Notes: generated by a model not told the origin, from the sequence alone. Numbered from the stretch's first letter, positions 18,899 to 27,445 are shown. The stretch: DNA of 64,000 nt from an uncultured Desulfuromonas sp. (GCF_963676955.1 NZ_OY781461.1:3528225-3592224), one strand, 5' to 3'. Numbers and translations: made by a program.

Positions 18899-18909
18899 AT
18901 GTTTATTTC

Positions 18910-19294
18910 TTATTCCAGAAAAAACTTTTTAATACCGTCTAAAATAAGTTCTCTACCTTCTTTTGTTTTAGCGAAATTGTTAATGGTTTGAAGCAATTTG
19001 TTGTTTGTTGTTCTAGCCCAAAAACCCTTTGGGTATTTCGAAGCATTTTTCTTTGCTTCTGAAAGCTGCTCTTTTAGACGAGATAGCTCGTATTCTGTAA
19101 CAAGGTTTTTTTCTTGTAGCTCTTCAAACTTCTGATAAAGCTCGTCGAGTTTTTGGCTTAATGCTTCAATTTCGACATTGCTGAATGACTCATTTTCATT
19201 TTCAATGTTTTCGGAAATAATTTTTTCTAGGTTTTCCCGAAGGTTCGAGAAGGGGTCTTCGTGGTTCGTGCTTACGCAAATGTCTTCGTGGATA
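18910..19294 (-). pseudogene. 3' fragment of a coiled-coil protein gene, cut by IS3 element
   Basis: One minus-strand frame is open from the IS3 end to a TAA at 18910-18912 and encodes about 128 residues. It is rich in Glu, Lys and Leu heptads (for example ALSQKLDELYQKFEELQEK) and ends with GFWARTTNNKLLQTINNF and LILDGIKKFFLE. There is no start codon with a ribosome site inside, and the frame is closed by TAA within the IS terminus. I therefore read it as the tail of a gene whose front was lost or separated. I do not recognise the family. Joining it to the AbiJ-like gene beyond the IS does not give a continuous frame. Confidence 0.45.
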
Positions 19295-19364
19295 CGTAAG
19301 CTTCCCCGGTAGGTTTACATGTCAAAAGTAGAGTTTTCTGGCAAAATGCAACCAGGAGGCTCTG

Positions 19365-19631
19365 ATGAAAAAGACACGTTTTACCGAGAACCAGATCATC
19401 GCCATTCTCAAGGAGGGCGAAGCGGGCGTTAAAGTTAAAGACATTTGCCGCAAGCATGGCATCTCTGACGCCACATACTACAACTGGAAATCGAAGTACG
19501 GCGGCATGAGTGCCTCCGATTTAAAACGCCTGAAGGAGATGGAAAGCGAACTCTCTCAACTCAAGCGTATGTATGCTGACATGGCCCTTGAAAACCGGGC
19601 TCTGAAAGACCTGATCGAAAAAAAGCTTTAA
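19365..19631 (+). CDS. IS3-family transposase OrfA
   Basis: 88 residues: an N-terminal helix-turn-helix (FTENQIIAILKEGEAGVKV then CRKHGISDATYYNWKSKYGG) that binds the IS ends, followed by a leucine-zipper-like coiled coil (LKEMESELSQLKRMYADMAL). A strong AGGAGG box precedes the ATG. Near its end the codons GAA AAA AAG form the A_AAA_AAG slippery heptamer. A -1 shift there continues in the orfB frame (open upstream of the orfB ATG, reading LRPSDKREAV), giving the OrfAB transposase. Confidence 0.93.
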   Translation: MKKTRFTENQIIAILKEGEAGVKVKDICRKHGISDATYYNWKSKYGGMSASDLKRLKEMESELSQLKRMYADMALENRALKDLIEKKL

Positions 19632-19681
19632 GGCCGTCCGACAAGCGTGAAGCTGTTACTTATCTGACTGCCGAGCACCGC

Positions 19682-20473
19682 ATGTCCGTACAGCGCAGTT
19701 GCCGCTGTATCGGTCTGTCTCGGGCGGCCTATTACCGAAGTCCTATTGCGCAGGATCGTGACGCCGAGGTGATTGATGCGATCAACGCTCTGCTCGACAA
19801 ACATCCCCGCTGGGGCTTCTGGAAATGCTGGAAGTATCTGTATAAGCGACATCGCTGGAACCACAAGCGGGTTTATCGCATTTACTGCAATCTGAACCTG
19901 AACCAGAAGCGCCGGGCAAAGAAGCGACTACCAAAACGGGTGAAACAGCCATTGCTGGTGCCGCAACAACCGAACCGGGTTTGGTCAGCCGATTTTATGA
20001 GCGATTCGCTCTATGCAGGGCGCCGATTTCGTACTTTTAACGTGATCGACGATTTCAACCGTGAGTTGCTGCATGTTGAGATTGATACTTCGATCACCGG
20101 CAAGCGCCTGATCCGAGTTTTTGAGCGACTCCGCCTGGAGCGCGGTTTGCCTGATACGGTGAGAACCGACAATGGTCCCGAGTTCCTCAGCGGGGAGTTT
20201 ATCGCTTGGGCTGAAGAACACGGAATGACGATTCAGTACATTCAACCCGGCAAACCGAACCAGAACGCGTATATCGAACGGTTCAACAAGACTTATCGGG
20301 CAGAAGTGCTCGACCTATATCTGTTCCGCAATCTGAACGAGGTTCGGGAAACCACATACTGGTGGAAGATCGAATACAACGAACAGCGGCCACATGATGC
20401 CCTCGGGGATCTGACGCCTGCTGAATATTTGTCAAAGAACGCTGGAAACTCTATTTTTCAACTGTCTACTTGA
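19682..20473 (+). CDS. IS3-family transposase OrfB (rve integrase core)
   Basis: 263 residues from the first ATG; in practice most activity should come from the -1 frameshift fusion with OrfA, whose frame joins this one upstream of 19682. It starts with the HTH_21 region (YYRSPIAQDRD, HPRWGFWK). The DDE catalytic core follows: first Asp in WSADFMSDSL, second in VRTDNGPEF, and Glu in NAYIERFNKTYRAEV, with the correct DD(35)E spacing. The C-terminus WWKIEYNEQRPHDALGDLTP is typical of the IS407 group. The stop lies 1 bp before the right inverted repeat. Confidence 0.93.
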   Translation: MSVQRSCRCIGLSRAAYYRSPIAQDRDAEVIDAINALLDKHPRWGFWKCWKYLYKRHRWNHKRVYRIYCNLNLNQKRRAKKRLPKRVKQPLLVPQQPNRVWSADFMSDSLYAGRRFRTFNVIDDFNRELLHVEIDTSITGKRLIRVFERLRLERGLPDTVRTDNGPEFLSGEFIAWAEEHGMTIQYIQPGKPNQNAYIERFNKTYRAEVLDLYLFRNLNEVRETTYWWKIEYNEQRPHDALGDLTPAEYLSKNAGNSIFQLST

Positions 20474-20482
20474 CGGGGAAGC

Positions 20483-21226
20483 TTACGACCTGACTAGATG
20501 CTTCATGAAGGATGAGGTGATTTCGAGTATAAATTCGATTTCTTCCTCAATGACGGCATCATTGTGTTTGACGTAGCTATTATTGTATTTCGTGTAGTAA
20601 TCCAGCAATTTCAGGAACATATTAGCGAGTTCTGTTGACCCGCCATTTGATTTAATGTGAGAGCCTACAAACTTAATTTGATTTTCAAGTGACTTGCCGT
20701 TTTGAAATATATCTTTCAACAGCGTTTCAAGTGACAGGCGAAGATCATCTAATAGGTTTCTTTGAAATGCGCCATGATCATACTTTTCCAACGCTTGCGA
20801 ATAGAGCGATAAGGGTTCAGGGTAATCTTCAAGCCAATGTTTTGTTTCTTCAATGAGTGTTTCGTTGACTTCAGAAGGGGTGTCTTTCGGATCAAGATGC
20901 GAATAGCGAGTAACCAGCCGAATTTTTAGTTCTTTTCGCTCTTGACTTGGCTTTGGATGGAAAGAAGAGTGATCACAAAGTTCTTTGATGATTCGATATT
21001 GTTGTGCCCCAGAAAACGCCATTAGATTTTCATACAAGGCAGTTCTCTTATTTGGGGCGTCAAACGGATACGTTGGATGAGGAAGGTTTACGTCATACTC
21101 GACAGCGTATGCCGCAGTTGCCCTTACGATATTTCCACCACTCAGCCCTTTACTGGTATCAGCCAATATATCTGCCGCGTACTGTACGAAAGTTGCTGGT
21201 ATTCCTTCTTCAAACATCGATGTCAT
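20483..21226 (-). CDS. AbiJ-like putative abortive-infection protein in an integron cassette
   Basis: 247 residues. The N-terminal half (NKRTALYENLMAFSGAQQYRI, then CDHSSF) resembles N-terminal domains of AbiJ-type abortive-infection proteins. The C-terminal half (LETLLKDIFQNGKSLENQI, then KLLDYYTKYNNSYVKHND and FILEITSSFMKHL) looks like a helical HEPN-type domain as found in such proteins, though a canonical R-x4-6-H motif is not evident. These assignments are from memory. The start lies 11 bp beyond an attC site and reads in the cassette direction. The stop codon TAA is part of the IS3 inverted repeat, so the last two or three residues come from the IS. Phage defence by growth arrest is inference. 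Confidence 0.6.
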   Translation of the reverse strand: MTSMFEEGIPATFVQYAADILADTSKGLSGGNIVRATAAYAVEYDVNLPHPTYPFDAPNKRTALYENLMAFSGAQQYRIIKELCDHSSFHPKPSQERKELKIRLVTRYSHLDPKDTPSEVNETLIEETKHWLEDYPEPLSLYSQALEKYDHGAFQRNLLDDLRLSLETLLKDIFQNGKSLENQIKFVGSHIKSNGGSTELANMFLKLLDYYTKYNNSYVKHNDAVIEEEIEFILEITSSFMKHLVRS

Positions 21227-21236
21227 CTTTTTTTAT

Positions 21237-21295
21237 GGCTAACGGTTTTGATCAGCGGAGAGCGGTAGCGAATCCGCTGTATTAATTTGTTAGGC
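21237..21295 (-). other. Integron attC recombination site (59-base element)
   Basis: Exactly 59 bp. On the minus strand it begins with the R'' core GCCTAAC, then after 9 nt L'' CAGCGGA, a 13-nt loop, L' TCCGCTG (perfectly complementary to L''), 9 nt, and the R' core GTTAGCC (one deviation from GTTRRRY). The preceding gene's TAG abuts the site and the next gene begins 11 bp later, exactly the cassette arrangement. No integrase gene is in the window. Confidence 0.85.
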
Positions 21296-21607
21296 CTATT
21301 TGATTTCAAATTCACTTGCAAAGTCAGAAGGATAAATGACTTTGTAGTCGTCTCCTTCAACTGCTCGGTACGCAATTTTGTATTGCCTTTTGAGTCCTTG
21401 ATTATTTAATGCCTTTTGGATTTCGGTTGATGCTTCAGTTGGTTCATTTGTGTCGATAAAAATATTGAATTCATCGCACCCAAAATCGTGACCGTCAATT
21501 TCATGTGCTGTATCAATTGAATTTATGATTTTTTCTTCAAGTTCAATCAACGAATCGAAATCGTCTTTTTCAGCAACGTCAAATTGAACGACCAACAAAT
21601 ATTTCAT
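21296..21607 (-). CDS. Small hypothetical protein of an integron cassette
   Basis: 103 residues, acidic, predicted alpha/beta: a first strand YLLVVQFDV, helix, then HEIDGHDFGCDEFNIFIDT, ending in YKVIYPSDFASEFEIK. No signal peptide or membrane segment. Proteins of this general look (an HDxG...NIFI pattern) recur in my memory among integron cassettes, without a known function. The gene is flanked by cassette signals: GTTAGGC at 21615-21621 (minus-strand sense) just before its start, and a full attC immediately after its stop. It is AT-rich relative to the core genome. Confidence 0.7.
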   Translation of the reverse strand: MKYLLVVQFDVAEKDDFDSLIELEEKIINSIDTAHEIDGHDFGCDEFNIFIDTNEPTEASTEIQKALNNQGLKRQYKIAYRAVEGDDYKVIYPSDFASEFEIK

Positions 21608-22073
21608 TTCCGAGGCCTAACAGTGTATTAGGCAGAAACGTTTCCGCCTATCACTATATTGACGGATTCTGCCTAGCAAGTTTAAATCTTCGAATCTAAG
21701 CGCGATAGATACACATATTCTTCGTAATTAGAATCCACCACCTCGACTCCCCTCCTCGAAAAAAACGTGATAGACAGAAAATATCCACACATTCTCAAAA
21801 AAAGTACCGTGTTAGGCAGAATTGATTAGTTCACCTAAAATCACATCTATTATCGTGCAGAGTCGATAAAAGCCTTTCACGGCTCGTGATTTACACGAAC
21901 CATAAAATAGCGAACACACATGAAATAATCCACAATTCTAATCATCTATTCGATGGCTATAATCAAAACAAAGAAAGCGGGGTCATTGTCGGATAACCCC
22001 GCTTTCTTTTGTCCTATAATGCACAATTACATTCCGACGGGATTGAACATCCTAAGCAATAATCGCTGTTCTC
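21608..22073. other. Intergenic region, 466 bp, with a cassette boundary and repeats
   Basis: It contains the core-like GTTAGGC (minus strand, 21615-21621) and three copies of TAGGCAGAA: at about 21629, inverted at about 21668, and at about 21812. The stem TAGGCAGAA/TTTCTGCCTA around 21627-21676 could be a degenerate attC or attI, but I cannot fit a canonical structure. A terminator occupies 21970-22010. No gene was seen. Confidence 0.4.
21970..22010. terminator. Bidirectional terminator
   Basis: AAAGAAAGCGGGGT pairs with ACCCCGCTTTCTTT around a 12-nt loop, with T-runs possible on both strands. It ends the DUF748 gene on the minus strand and insulates it from the mobile island. Confidence 0.85.
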
Positions 22074-25000
22074 CTACTTAGCATTAATCCCAAATTCCAC
22101 CCGACTGGCTGGGCCAGTTTCAGGTTCAGCATAAATCTCTGTGGTCATCAAAAACAGCCGAGGTTTCAACTCGGGATTGATCGCCAGAATACCATCACGC
22201 ACAGCCATGGCACGCGCCTTAGCCAGAGCGGCCATCTCTTCATCGCCTGCGCGAATATTGGCCAGCAACAGTTTTTCCATCTCTTCCGGTGGCAAGGATT
22301 TGAGGAAACCGAGCACGTTACGTGGTCGGGGGAATTCGGCATCTTTGTAGACCTGTTTCAACACATCCGGATATTCCTCGTCGGTGATTTGTACTTCACC
22401 AACCGTCATATCTTGGCGCTGCTTATCGTTCATATCGTCCCACTTGACGGCCTGGAGCATTTCTGTGAGCTGTTGGCGACGATACGCTTCGGGATCGTTA
22501 TTTTGATCGGCATAGGGGCTGATTTCGAGAATCAGCGATGGCCGTTTAGTGAGGACTTCGGCCAGACTGTCGAGAACATGTGTCTGATCTGCGCTGATAT
22601 TGGAGCACCCCAGAGTGAAGCTGATGCTGCTGACATCTTCACCTTCGGGAATCAGCGATGACAACAAGGCAAACGGCGATGTGGCCGCTTTGACCAGCAG
22701 ATTACGCAGAACGGTGAAGATGGTGCTGGCGAGACTGAAATCGGGATCGTTGAGATTGCCGGAGATGGGAATATCGAGATGAATCTCGTCGTTGCGGTCT
22801 TTGAGCAGAGAGATGGCAAAGGCGACCGGCAGTGAGGTGGCTTGCTCACTGTCGATGGTGTCGCCAAAGGTGAACTGGTCGATCATTACCTTGTTGTCGG
22901 CCTCAATCTGCTGATGCTCGATGTTGTAGTTCAAATCAAGATACAGCTTGCCCTTGTCGATGGCATAGCCGAGATAAGTGCCGGAATACGGCGTCATCGG
23001 CGACAGATCGATATCCTTGAAGCTGATGGTCAGGTCAGCAAACAGATCCTGGCTGAGCGGATTGAGCTTACCGGTAATGGTCAGTGGTGAGTTGTTTTCC
23101 AACTGACCGCGCAAATCAACATCGGCCTGCATCTCTTCATCGGACGCCAGACCGGAAATACGCCCACCCAGATCGTACATGGTGGTGGCAAAGGTGCTGG
23201 GCAGATGGCGGTCGGTGAAGGAAACTGTGCCCCCTTGCAGGGTGACGGCATCAATGCGGATATCCGCTGGCGGCTCGGTGGATTCCGGTGCCGTTGCTTC
23301 GGAAACAACCACCTCTTCCGGCTCAGGATCAACAGCCTCTTCTCCTTCGGCTGTAACCGCTTCACTGGCCTGAACACTGGTCAGGTTGACCTGACCGTCG
23401 GCAGCCACTTCGATATTAGCCTGATAATCGTTGAGCGCGACTTCTTTGATGTGCAGGGCAAACGGTGCGACATCGCCCTGAATGCCGGACAGGTTGAGGC
23501 CGTCCCAACGCACCATTTCGCCGCCGAAACTATCAAGCAGATTAAAGCGATGGACGGCAACATCACCGGAGAATGTCCCCTTCACCCCATCACGCTGCTG
23601 ATTGAGGCGGACATTCATGGTGGAGAACAGTTGGCCGTCTTTGACCTTGAGTTTCAGATCATCAGGGATAAAGTCGTTGAAATCATCGAGAGGGAAGGCC
23701 TTGATGCGCGAGGTGGCCACGACATTCAATGGCGTATGCACGACAGAACCATCGACACGCACCTCACCTTTTTTGCCAATGTTTGCCGACACCTTAAACG
23801 GACTCTTTGTCGCCTTGGGATAGCTGAGGTTTTCAGCATGAACCCCGACCTGCTTGACAATGAGAACAGGCTTTTTCTCACTCGTTTCATCACGAAATTG
23901 CAGTTTAAAGGGGCCGAGGTCAAAGCTGGCGAGGTTGATATTCCACGGCTTTGAATCCTGCTGAGTCGTAGTCGTTTGCGAGGTTTGCTGCTGAGTCGGG
24001 CGCAGCAGTTTTTCCGGTGACAACGATCCATCGGCCAGTCGGGTGGCTTTGATATCCCCATCGGTCAGACTGAGCTGACCCAACTGTACCTTCTGGGCGT
24101 TGACATCCACCGCAGTACCACTCAACTGCAATTGCTTGAGGGTAAAACGATCCTCACCGGAAAACGGCACCACCAGATCACTGAGTGTCACAGCGCCATC
24201 GTGCACCAGGGTGTTGCCATCGGCATAAACAAGCTGAGCGGCGGCATCGACCTGACCGGAAAGCGGCGAGGTAAGCAGCTGTTCCAGATAGGGATAATAG
24301 GGTTCAAGTTGCAGGCCGTTAGCACTCAAAGCCAGATCAGCCTGAGCAGGCACGGCACCGAGTTGGCCATTGATGGCAACATCCAACTGATGATCCGTCT
24401 GCAGGTGCAGATCAAGCGTCGCCTGTTGGTCAGGATGGGTGGAAAAGTTGTCCACCGTCAGATTCAGATCATGAATCCGTTCGGCGACGGGTGTTTTGAG
24501 CGACTGGTCATCAAACGAGAGTTGCCCGTTATGCAGTGCCAGGGAACGGATCAGCACCAGGGGGATGCTTCCCTCGCCCTCGTCCCCATCCTCCACCGCC
24601 GGCGGCTCTTGACTTTGCGGCTCGGAGGAAGAGAACAACCGCGTCAGGTTCAATTGCGCCTGTTCATCGCGGCTGAGCCACAGATGGGGCTCAAACAGGG
24701 CAATCTGGGATAAGGTAACATCCTGCTGGAAGACGTCGGCCTGTTCAACGTCGAGCAACAGGGTCGGCATGGCAAACAGTGGCTTGCCGTCCGGCTCATT
24801 GACCACCAGATCGCTGAGGGCAAAGTCACCGTTAACCAGCAGCTTGGGTAATTCATCCTGAGTCACCAGATAGGTGAGATTGATCTCGCAATCAAGGATG
24901 CCGCTCTGCACATCCACAGGCAGAGCCACCGGGGCGTTTTGCGCATAAAACGCCAGATCGGTATTGAAAAACGCCAGCGACAGGTTGGTTTCGAGAGAAT

Positions 25001-25652
25001 TGTCAAACGGCTTGGATTGTCCCTCGGCATGGATATCGGACCCGTTAAGCAGCATGGACAGCTCCGGCGTGACATATTCATCGGCCAGATAGTCCACATT
25101 GCCGATTACCGGCACGCTTAACGTCAGTTGACGGATCTCATGGTGGGAGCTTTGCGGCGACGCCTGATCGTTAAAATCAATCTCGCCATCGCTGATGACA
25201 ATATTGTTAAACGAAAACAGGAACGGCCCGGACTCTTCTTCGGGAGCAGGTTCAACCGGTGGGGCATCATCGCTCAAATGCATAAAATCGGAGAAGTTAA
25301 ACTCCTGCGCACCCAGCATGTCGATCTTGACATAGGGATGATCGACCTCAATGCGGCGCAAAATCAACGCCTGATCAATGATCGAGCGCAGGCTGACGGC
25401 CACCATCAGACGATCCCAGGAGACGAAGGGTTGGTCGCTGGCTTGTTCGGTGAGAGTCACACCGGAGAGTTGCAGCTTCAATGTAAAAGGATTGAAGTAA
25501 GCCTTTTCAATGGTCAGAGTCCGCTCGGTATTTTCAGCAATCCAGGCGGTTCCCTGTTTTTTTACCTGCCAGGGCACAATCAACATCGACAACAGCAGCA
25601 GTCCGACAATAACCCCCACAGTGATCAGCGATCTTTTCATCCAACGTGACAT
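22074..25652 (-). CDS. Giant DUF748/AsmA-like envelope protein
   Basis: 1192 residues from the ATG at 25652, which has an AGGGAGGAA box. A single N-terminal TM anchor (about 5-27, after MSRWMKR) places the rest in the periplasm. The body is rich in beta-strands with alternating hydrophobic residues, like the AsmA/TamB/YhdP repeating-beta-groove superfamily. The blocks LRRIEVDHPYVKI, FLSDL-type strands and SFKDIDLSPMTPYSGTYLGYAI are those of DUF748 proteins. Two acidic, Pro-rich linkers (near 160-180 and 790-830) separate sections. The C-terminus (LGCSNISADQTHVLDSLAEVL) shows an OmpA-like pattern. By analogy with AsmA-like proteins it may move phospholipid between membranes (inference). Confidence 0.8.
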   Translation of the reverse strand: MSRWMKRSLITVGVIVGLLLLSMLIVPWQVKKQGTAWIAENTERTLTIEKAYFNPFTLKLQLSGVTLTEQASDQPFVSWDRLMVAVSLRSIIDQALILRRIEVDHPYVKIDMLGAQEFNFSDFMHLSDDAPPVEPAPEEESGPFLFSFNNIVISDGEIDFNDQASPQSSHHEIRQLTLSVPVIGNVDYLADEYVTPELSMLLNGSDIHAEGQSKPFDNSLETNLSLAFFNTDLAFYAQNAPVALPVDVQSGILDCEINLTYLVTQDELPKLLVNGDFALSDLVVNEPDGKPLFAMPTLLLDVEQADVFQQDVTLSQIALFEPHLWLSRDEQAQLNLTRLFSSSEPQSQEPPAVEDGDEGEGSIPLVLIRSLALHNGQLSFDDQSLKTPVAERIHDLNLTVDNFSTHPDQQATLDLHLQTDHQLDVAINGQLGAVPAQADLALSANGLQLEPYYPYLEQLLTSPLSGQVDAAAQLVYADGNTLVHDGAVTLSDLVVPFSGEDRFTLKQLQLSGTAVDVNAQKVQLGQLSLTDGDIKATRLADGSLSPEKLLRPTQQQTSQTTTTQQDSKPWNINLASFDLGPFKLQFRDETSEKKPVLIVKQVGVHAENLSYPKATKSPFKVSANIGKKGEVRVDGSVVHTPLNVVATSRIKAFPLDDFNDFIPDDLKLKVKDGQLFSTMNVRLNQQRDGVKGTFSGDVAVHRFNLLDSFGGEMVRWDGLNLSGIQGDVAPFALHIKEVALNDYQANIEVAADGQVNLTSVQASEAVTAEGEEAVDPEPEEVVVSEATAPESTEPPADIRIDAVTLQGGTVSFTDRHLPSTFATTMYDLGGRISGLASDEEMQADVDLRGQLENNSPLTITGKLNPLSQDLFADLTISFKDIDLSPMTPYSGTYLGYAIDKGKLYLDLNYNIEHQQIEADNKVMIDQFTFGDTIDSEQATSLPVAFAISLLKDRNDEIHLDIPISGNLNDPDFSLASTIFTVLRNLLVKAATSPFALLSSLIPEGEDVSSISFTLGCSNISADQTHVLDSLAEVLTKRPSLILEISPYADQNNDPEAYRRQQLTEMLQAVKWDDMNDKQRQDMTVGEVQITDEEYPDVLKQVYKDAEFPRPRNVLGFLKSLPPEEMEKLLLANIRAGDEEMAALAKARAMAVRDGILAINPELKPRLFLMTTEIYAEPETGPASRVEFGINAK

Positions 25653-25840
25653 AAGCGATTCCTCCCTGAATGACAAGTTTAGCACAGGAGCCTTTGCCAA
25701 ACAGTGATAAACAGGTAAAAATGTCATTAGATACAAGATGTTACAAAAGCATCAAACCACACAGATCCAGAAAAACACATAGGTTTATTGACACGGGGCA
25801 ACGAATTACGTGACTAAATAGACATACGACCAGGAGGATC

Positions 25841-26578
25841 ATGGAGCATCGCGCGGATTTTTATTTTTACGGACGTCTGCGGCAACTTCTCCGAAAACAA
25901 ACGGAGGGACCTGTAGCGTACCGGTTCAACGGCGCCCCGGCGATCAAGGATGCCATTGAGGCGTTGGGCATACCGCACACGGAAGTTGACCTGATTCAAA
26001 GCCGGGAGCAATGGGTGGATTTTGGCTATGTGTTGCACCCCGGCGACCGAATCAACGTCTATCCCGTTGACTGGTCCTTTGCCATCCTCCCCGCACGCCA
26101 TCTGAGCCCCGCACCTCCCCGGCCCATTTCTTTCATCCTCGATAGTCACCTTGGCAAGCTGGCTCGCTGGCTCCGCCTGTTGGGGTTTGATTGCCGATAT
26201 CGTAACGACTTTGGCGATGACCAGATCGTCGAACTGGCCCTTGAAGAACAAAGAATTATTTTGACCCGTGACCGTGGGTTGCTCAAACGGAGTCGCGTCT
26301 CGCACGGCTATCTTGTCGGCTCCGGGCCACTGAAGGAACAACTCGAGGAAGTGATAATCCGCTACCGTCTGCAGGAAAACTTCCGCCCCCTGACACGCTG
26401 CCCACTGTGCAACACGCCGCTGCACGATGTGAACAAGGAGCTCATTCGTCACCAGCTGCAGCCAAACACGCAGCGTTATTATACAAAGTTTCGTCGCTGC
26501 CCGAGCTGCGGCAAACTCTATTGGCAAGGGTCCCATTATGAAAAAATCGCCCGGCAGCTTCAGGAGCTGATGAACTGA
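25841..26578 (+). CDS. Mut7-C RNase domain protein with N-terminal ubiquitin-like fold
   Basis: 245 residues. The first about 80 form a ThiS/MoaD-like beta-grasp domain (FYGRLRQLLR ... VLHPGDRINVYP). The second part is the Mut7-C nuclease domain of the PIN superfamily: FILDSHLGKLARWLRLLGFD with the first acidic residue, then ILTRDRGLLKR with the second acidic site. It ends with a four-cysteine zinc ribbon, CPLCNTPL and CPSCGKLYWQGSHY. The family is thought to be an RNase of unknown target. The ATG follows AGGAGGATC. It is a single gene followed by mobile-element-like repeats. Confidence 0.88.
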   Translation: MEHRADFYFYGRLRQLLRKQTEGPVAYRFNGAPAIKDAIEALGIPHTEVDLIQSREQWVDFGYVLHPGDRINVYPVDWSFAILPARHLSPAPPRPISFILDSHLGKLARWLRLLGFDCRYRNDFGDDQIVELALEEQRIILTRDRGLLKRSRVSHGYLVGSGPLKEQLEEVIIRYRLQENFRPLTRCPLCNTPLHDVNKELIRHQLQPNTQRYYTKFRRCPSCGKLYWQGSHYEKIARQLQELMN

Positions 26579-26604
26579 GATAGCCATTCACGCGTTTAAC
26601 CTCC

Positions 26605-26880
26605 CCAGTCAAGTAAGTATCTCCCGGTCAAACCGGGGGCTTTAGCGATTGAGAGCCCCTCAAAAGGGCGTTAACGCATTCTTCAAAATCAAAAACACCT
26701 CTTGCCGTCATTCCCGCGCAGGCGCGAATCCAGGGATCTATTGCTCTACCAAGTGCTTCTGGACTCCCGCCTGCGCGGGAGTGACGTTAAAGGAAAAGAG
26801 TCGTATCACGGTGGTTCATATTCCCGGAGCCGTTAAACCTTTTTGGCCCCCAGCAAAGCGGGGGGATTACTTTTTGGATT
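26605..26880. mobile_element. Non-coding IS200/IS605-type remnant (PATE-like), with nested repeat
   Basis: The left part has the hairpin CTCCCGGTCAAACCGGG followed by GCTTTAG and a second GAGCCCCTCAAAAGGGC hairpin; the right part has GCCCCCAGCAAAGCGGGGGG. I recall such subterminal palindromes from IS200/IS605-family ends. There is no transposase gene, and a different palindrome is nested inside (26706-26786). The outer limits are approximate. Confidence 0.4.
26706..26786. repeat. 81-bp inverted-repeat element
   Basis: The arms CGTCATTCCCGCGCAGGCGC... (26706-26733) and ...GCCTGCGCGGGAGTGACG (26759-26786) are 28 bp each and nearly complementary. This is a widely scattered bacterial intergenic palindrome (core GTCATTCCCGCGCAGGCGG and CTGGA). 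It is nested in the IS605-like remnant. Confidence 0.75.
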
Positions 26881-27086
26881 TATGGCGCTATGTTTCATAA
26901 AAATATGGACCTGAATCGGCTGCGAATGGCCATCCAGGGTGGCGAGGCTCTTACCCCTTTGCCATTTCTACCGGACTCAAGGCTTGAAAACTCAGAGCGA
27001 CAATGACTTAATAGGGATCAAGGTGATCAACGGCTTAAAGCTTAAACAATGTAGTCGCTTCTCCCCTCCCACACAACGAGTTGCCG

Positions 27087-27425
27087 ATGAAGAAATGCCC
27101 CTTTTGTGCCGAGCTGATTCAGGATGACGCCATCAAATGTAAACATTGCGGTGAGTTTCTCGACGGCAGAGGGCGTCCTGTTCTGCCGCCGAAACGGGAT
27201 GACGGCCTGCCGTGGTACTTTCGCACCTCATCCATCTGGGTGGCATTAGCCTGTGTCGGCCCGTTGGCTCTGCCGATGATCTGGTGGCACCCGACCATGG
27301 CGCGCCAATGGAAAATCCTGTCCACCATCGCTATTGTGCTGGTCAGTTGGCTGCTTTATCAGATGACCGTGCAATCGATTCATCATCTCGAAGCCTATTA
27401 CGAGTTGCTTCAGCAGTTGCAATAA
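27087..27425 (+). CDS. Small membrane protein with N-terminal zinc ribbon
   Basis: 112 residues from the ATG at 27087. It opens with the double CxxC zinc ribbon CPFCAELIQDDAIKCKHCGEF, typical of short DUF/zinc-ribbon domains, then a Pro-rich linker, and two hydrophobic segments (about 48-66 and 74-94) before a short polar tail. Similar two-TM zinc-ribbon proteins are common and have no defined role. The ribosome site is poor. It is followed by a shared terminator. Confidence 0.75.
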   Translation: MKKCPFCAELIQDDAIKCKHCGEFLDGRGRPVLPPKRDDGLPWYFRTSSIWVALACVGPLALPMIWWHPTMARQWKILSTIAIVLVSWLLYQMTVQSIHHLEAYYELLQQLQ

Positions 27426-27445
27426 CACGATTGTTTTCGCAAAAA

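Larger units (their letters stand above)
19295..20487 (+). mobile_element. Complete IS3-family insertion sequence, about 1.19 kb
   Basis: The ends are the inverted repeat CGTAAGCTTCCCCG (19295-19308) and its complement (20474-20487). Inside are orfA and orfB in the -1 arrangement of the IS3 family, with an A_AAA_AAG slippery heptamer at 19619-19625. The proteins fit the IS407 subgroup. A clean 3-4 bp target duplication is not visible, although CG occurs on both flanks if the element is taken to start at TAAGC. All coding parts are intact, so it may still be active. Confidence 0.9.

Noticed and set aside
18910-21226. Reading the coiled-coil fragment and the AbiJ-like gene as one gene split by the IS
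   Set aside because: Removing the IS with a short target duplication puts the two parts in different frames with an early stop, and the AbiJ-like protein already looks complete.
21811-21817. GTTAGGC on the plus strand considered as the far end of a second attC
   Set aside because: It is about 200 bp from its would-be partner core at 21615-21621 and the inner arms do not pair, which is outside normal attC size and structure.
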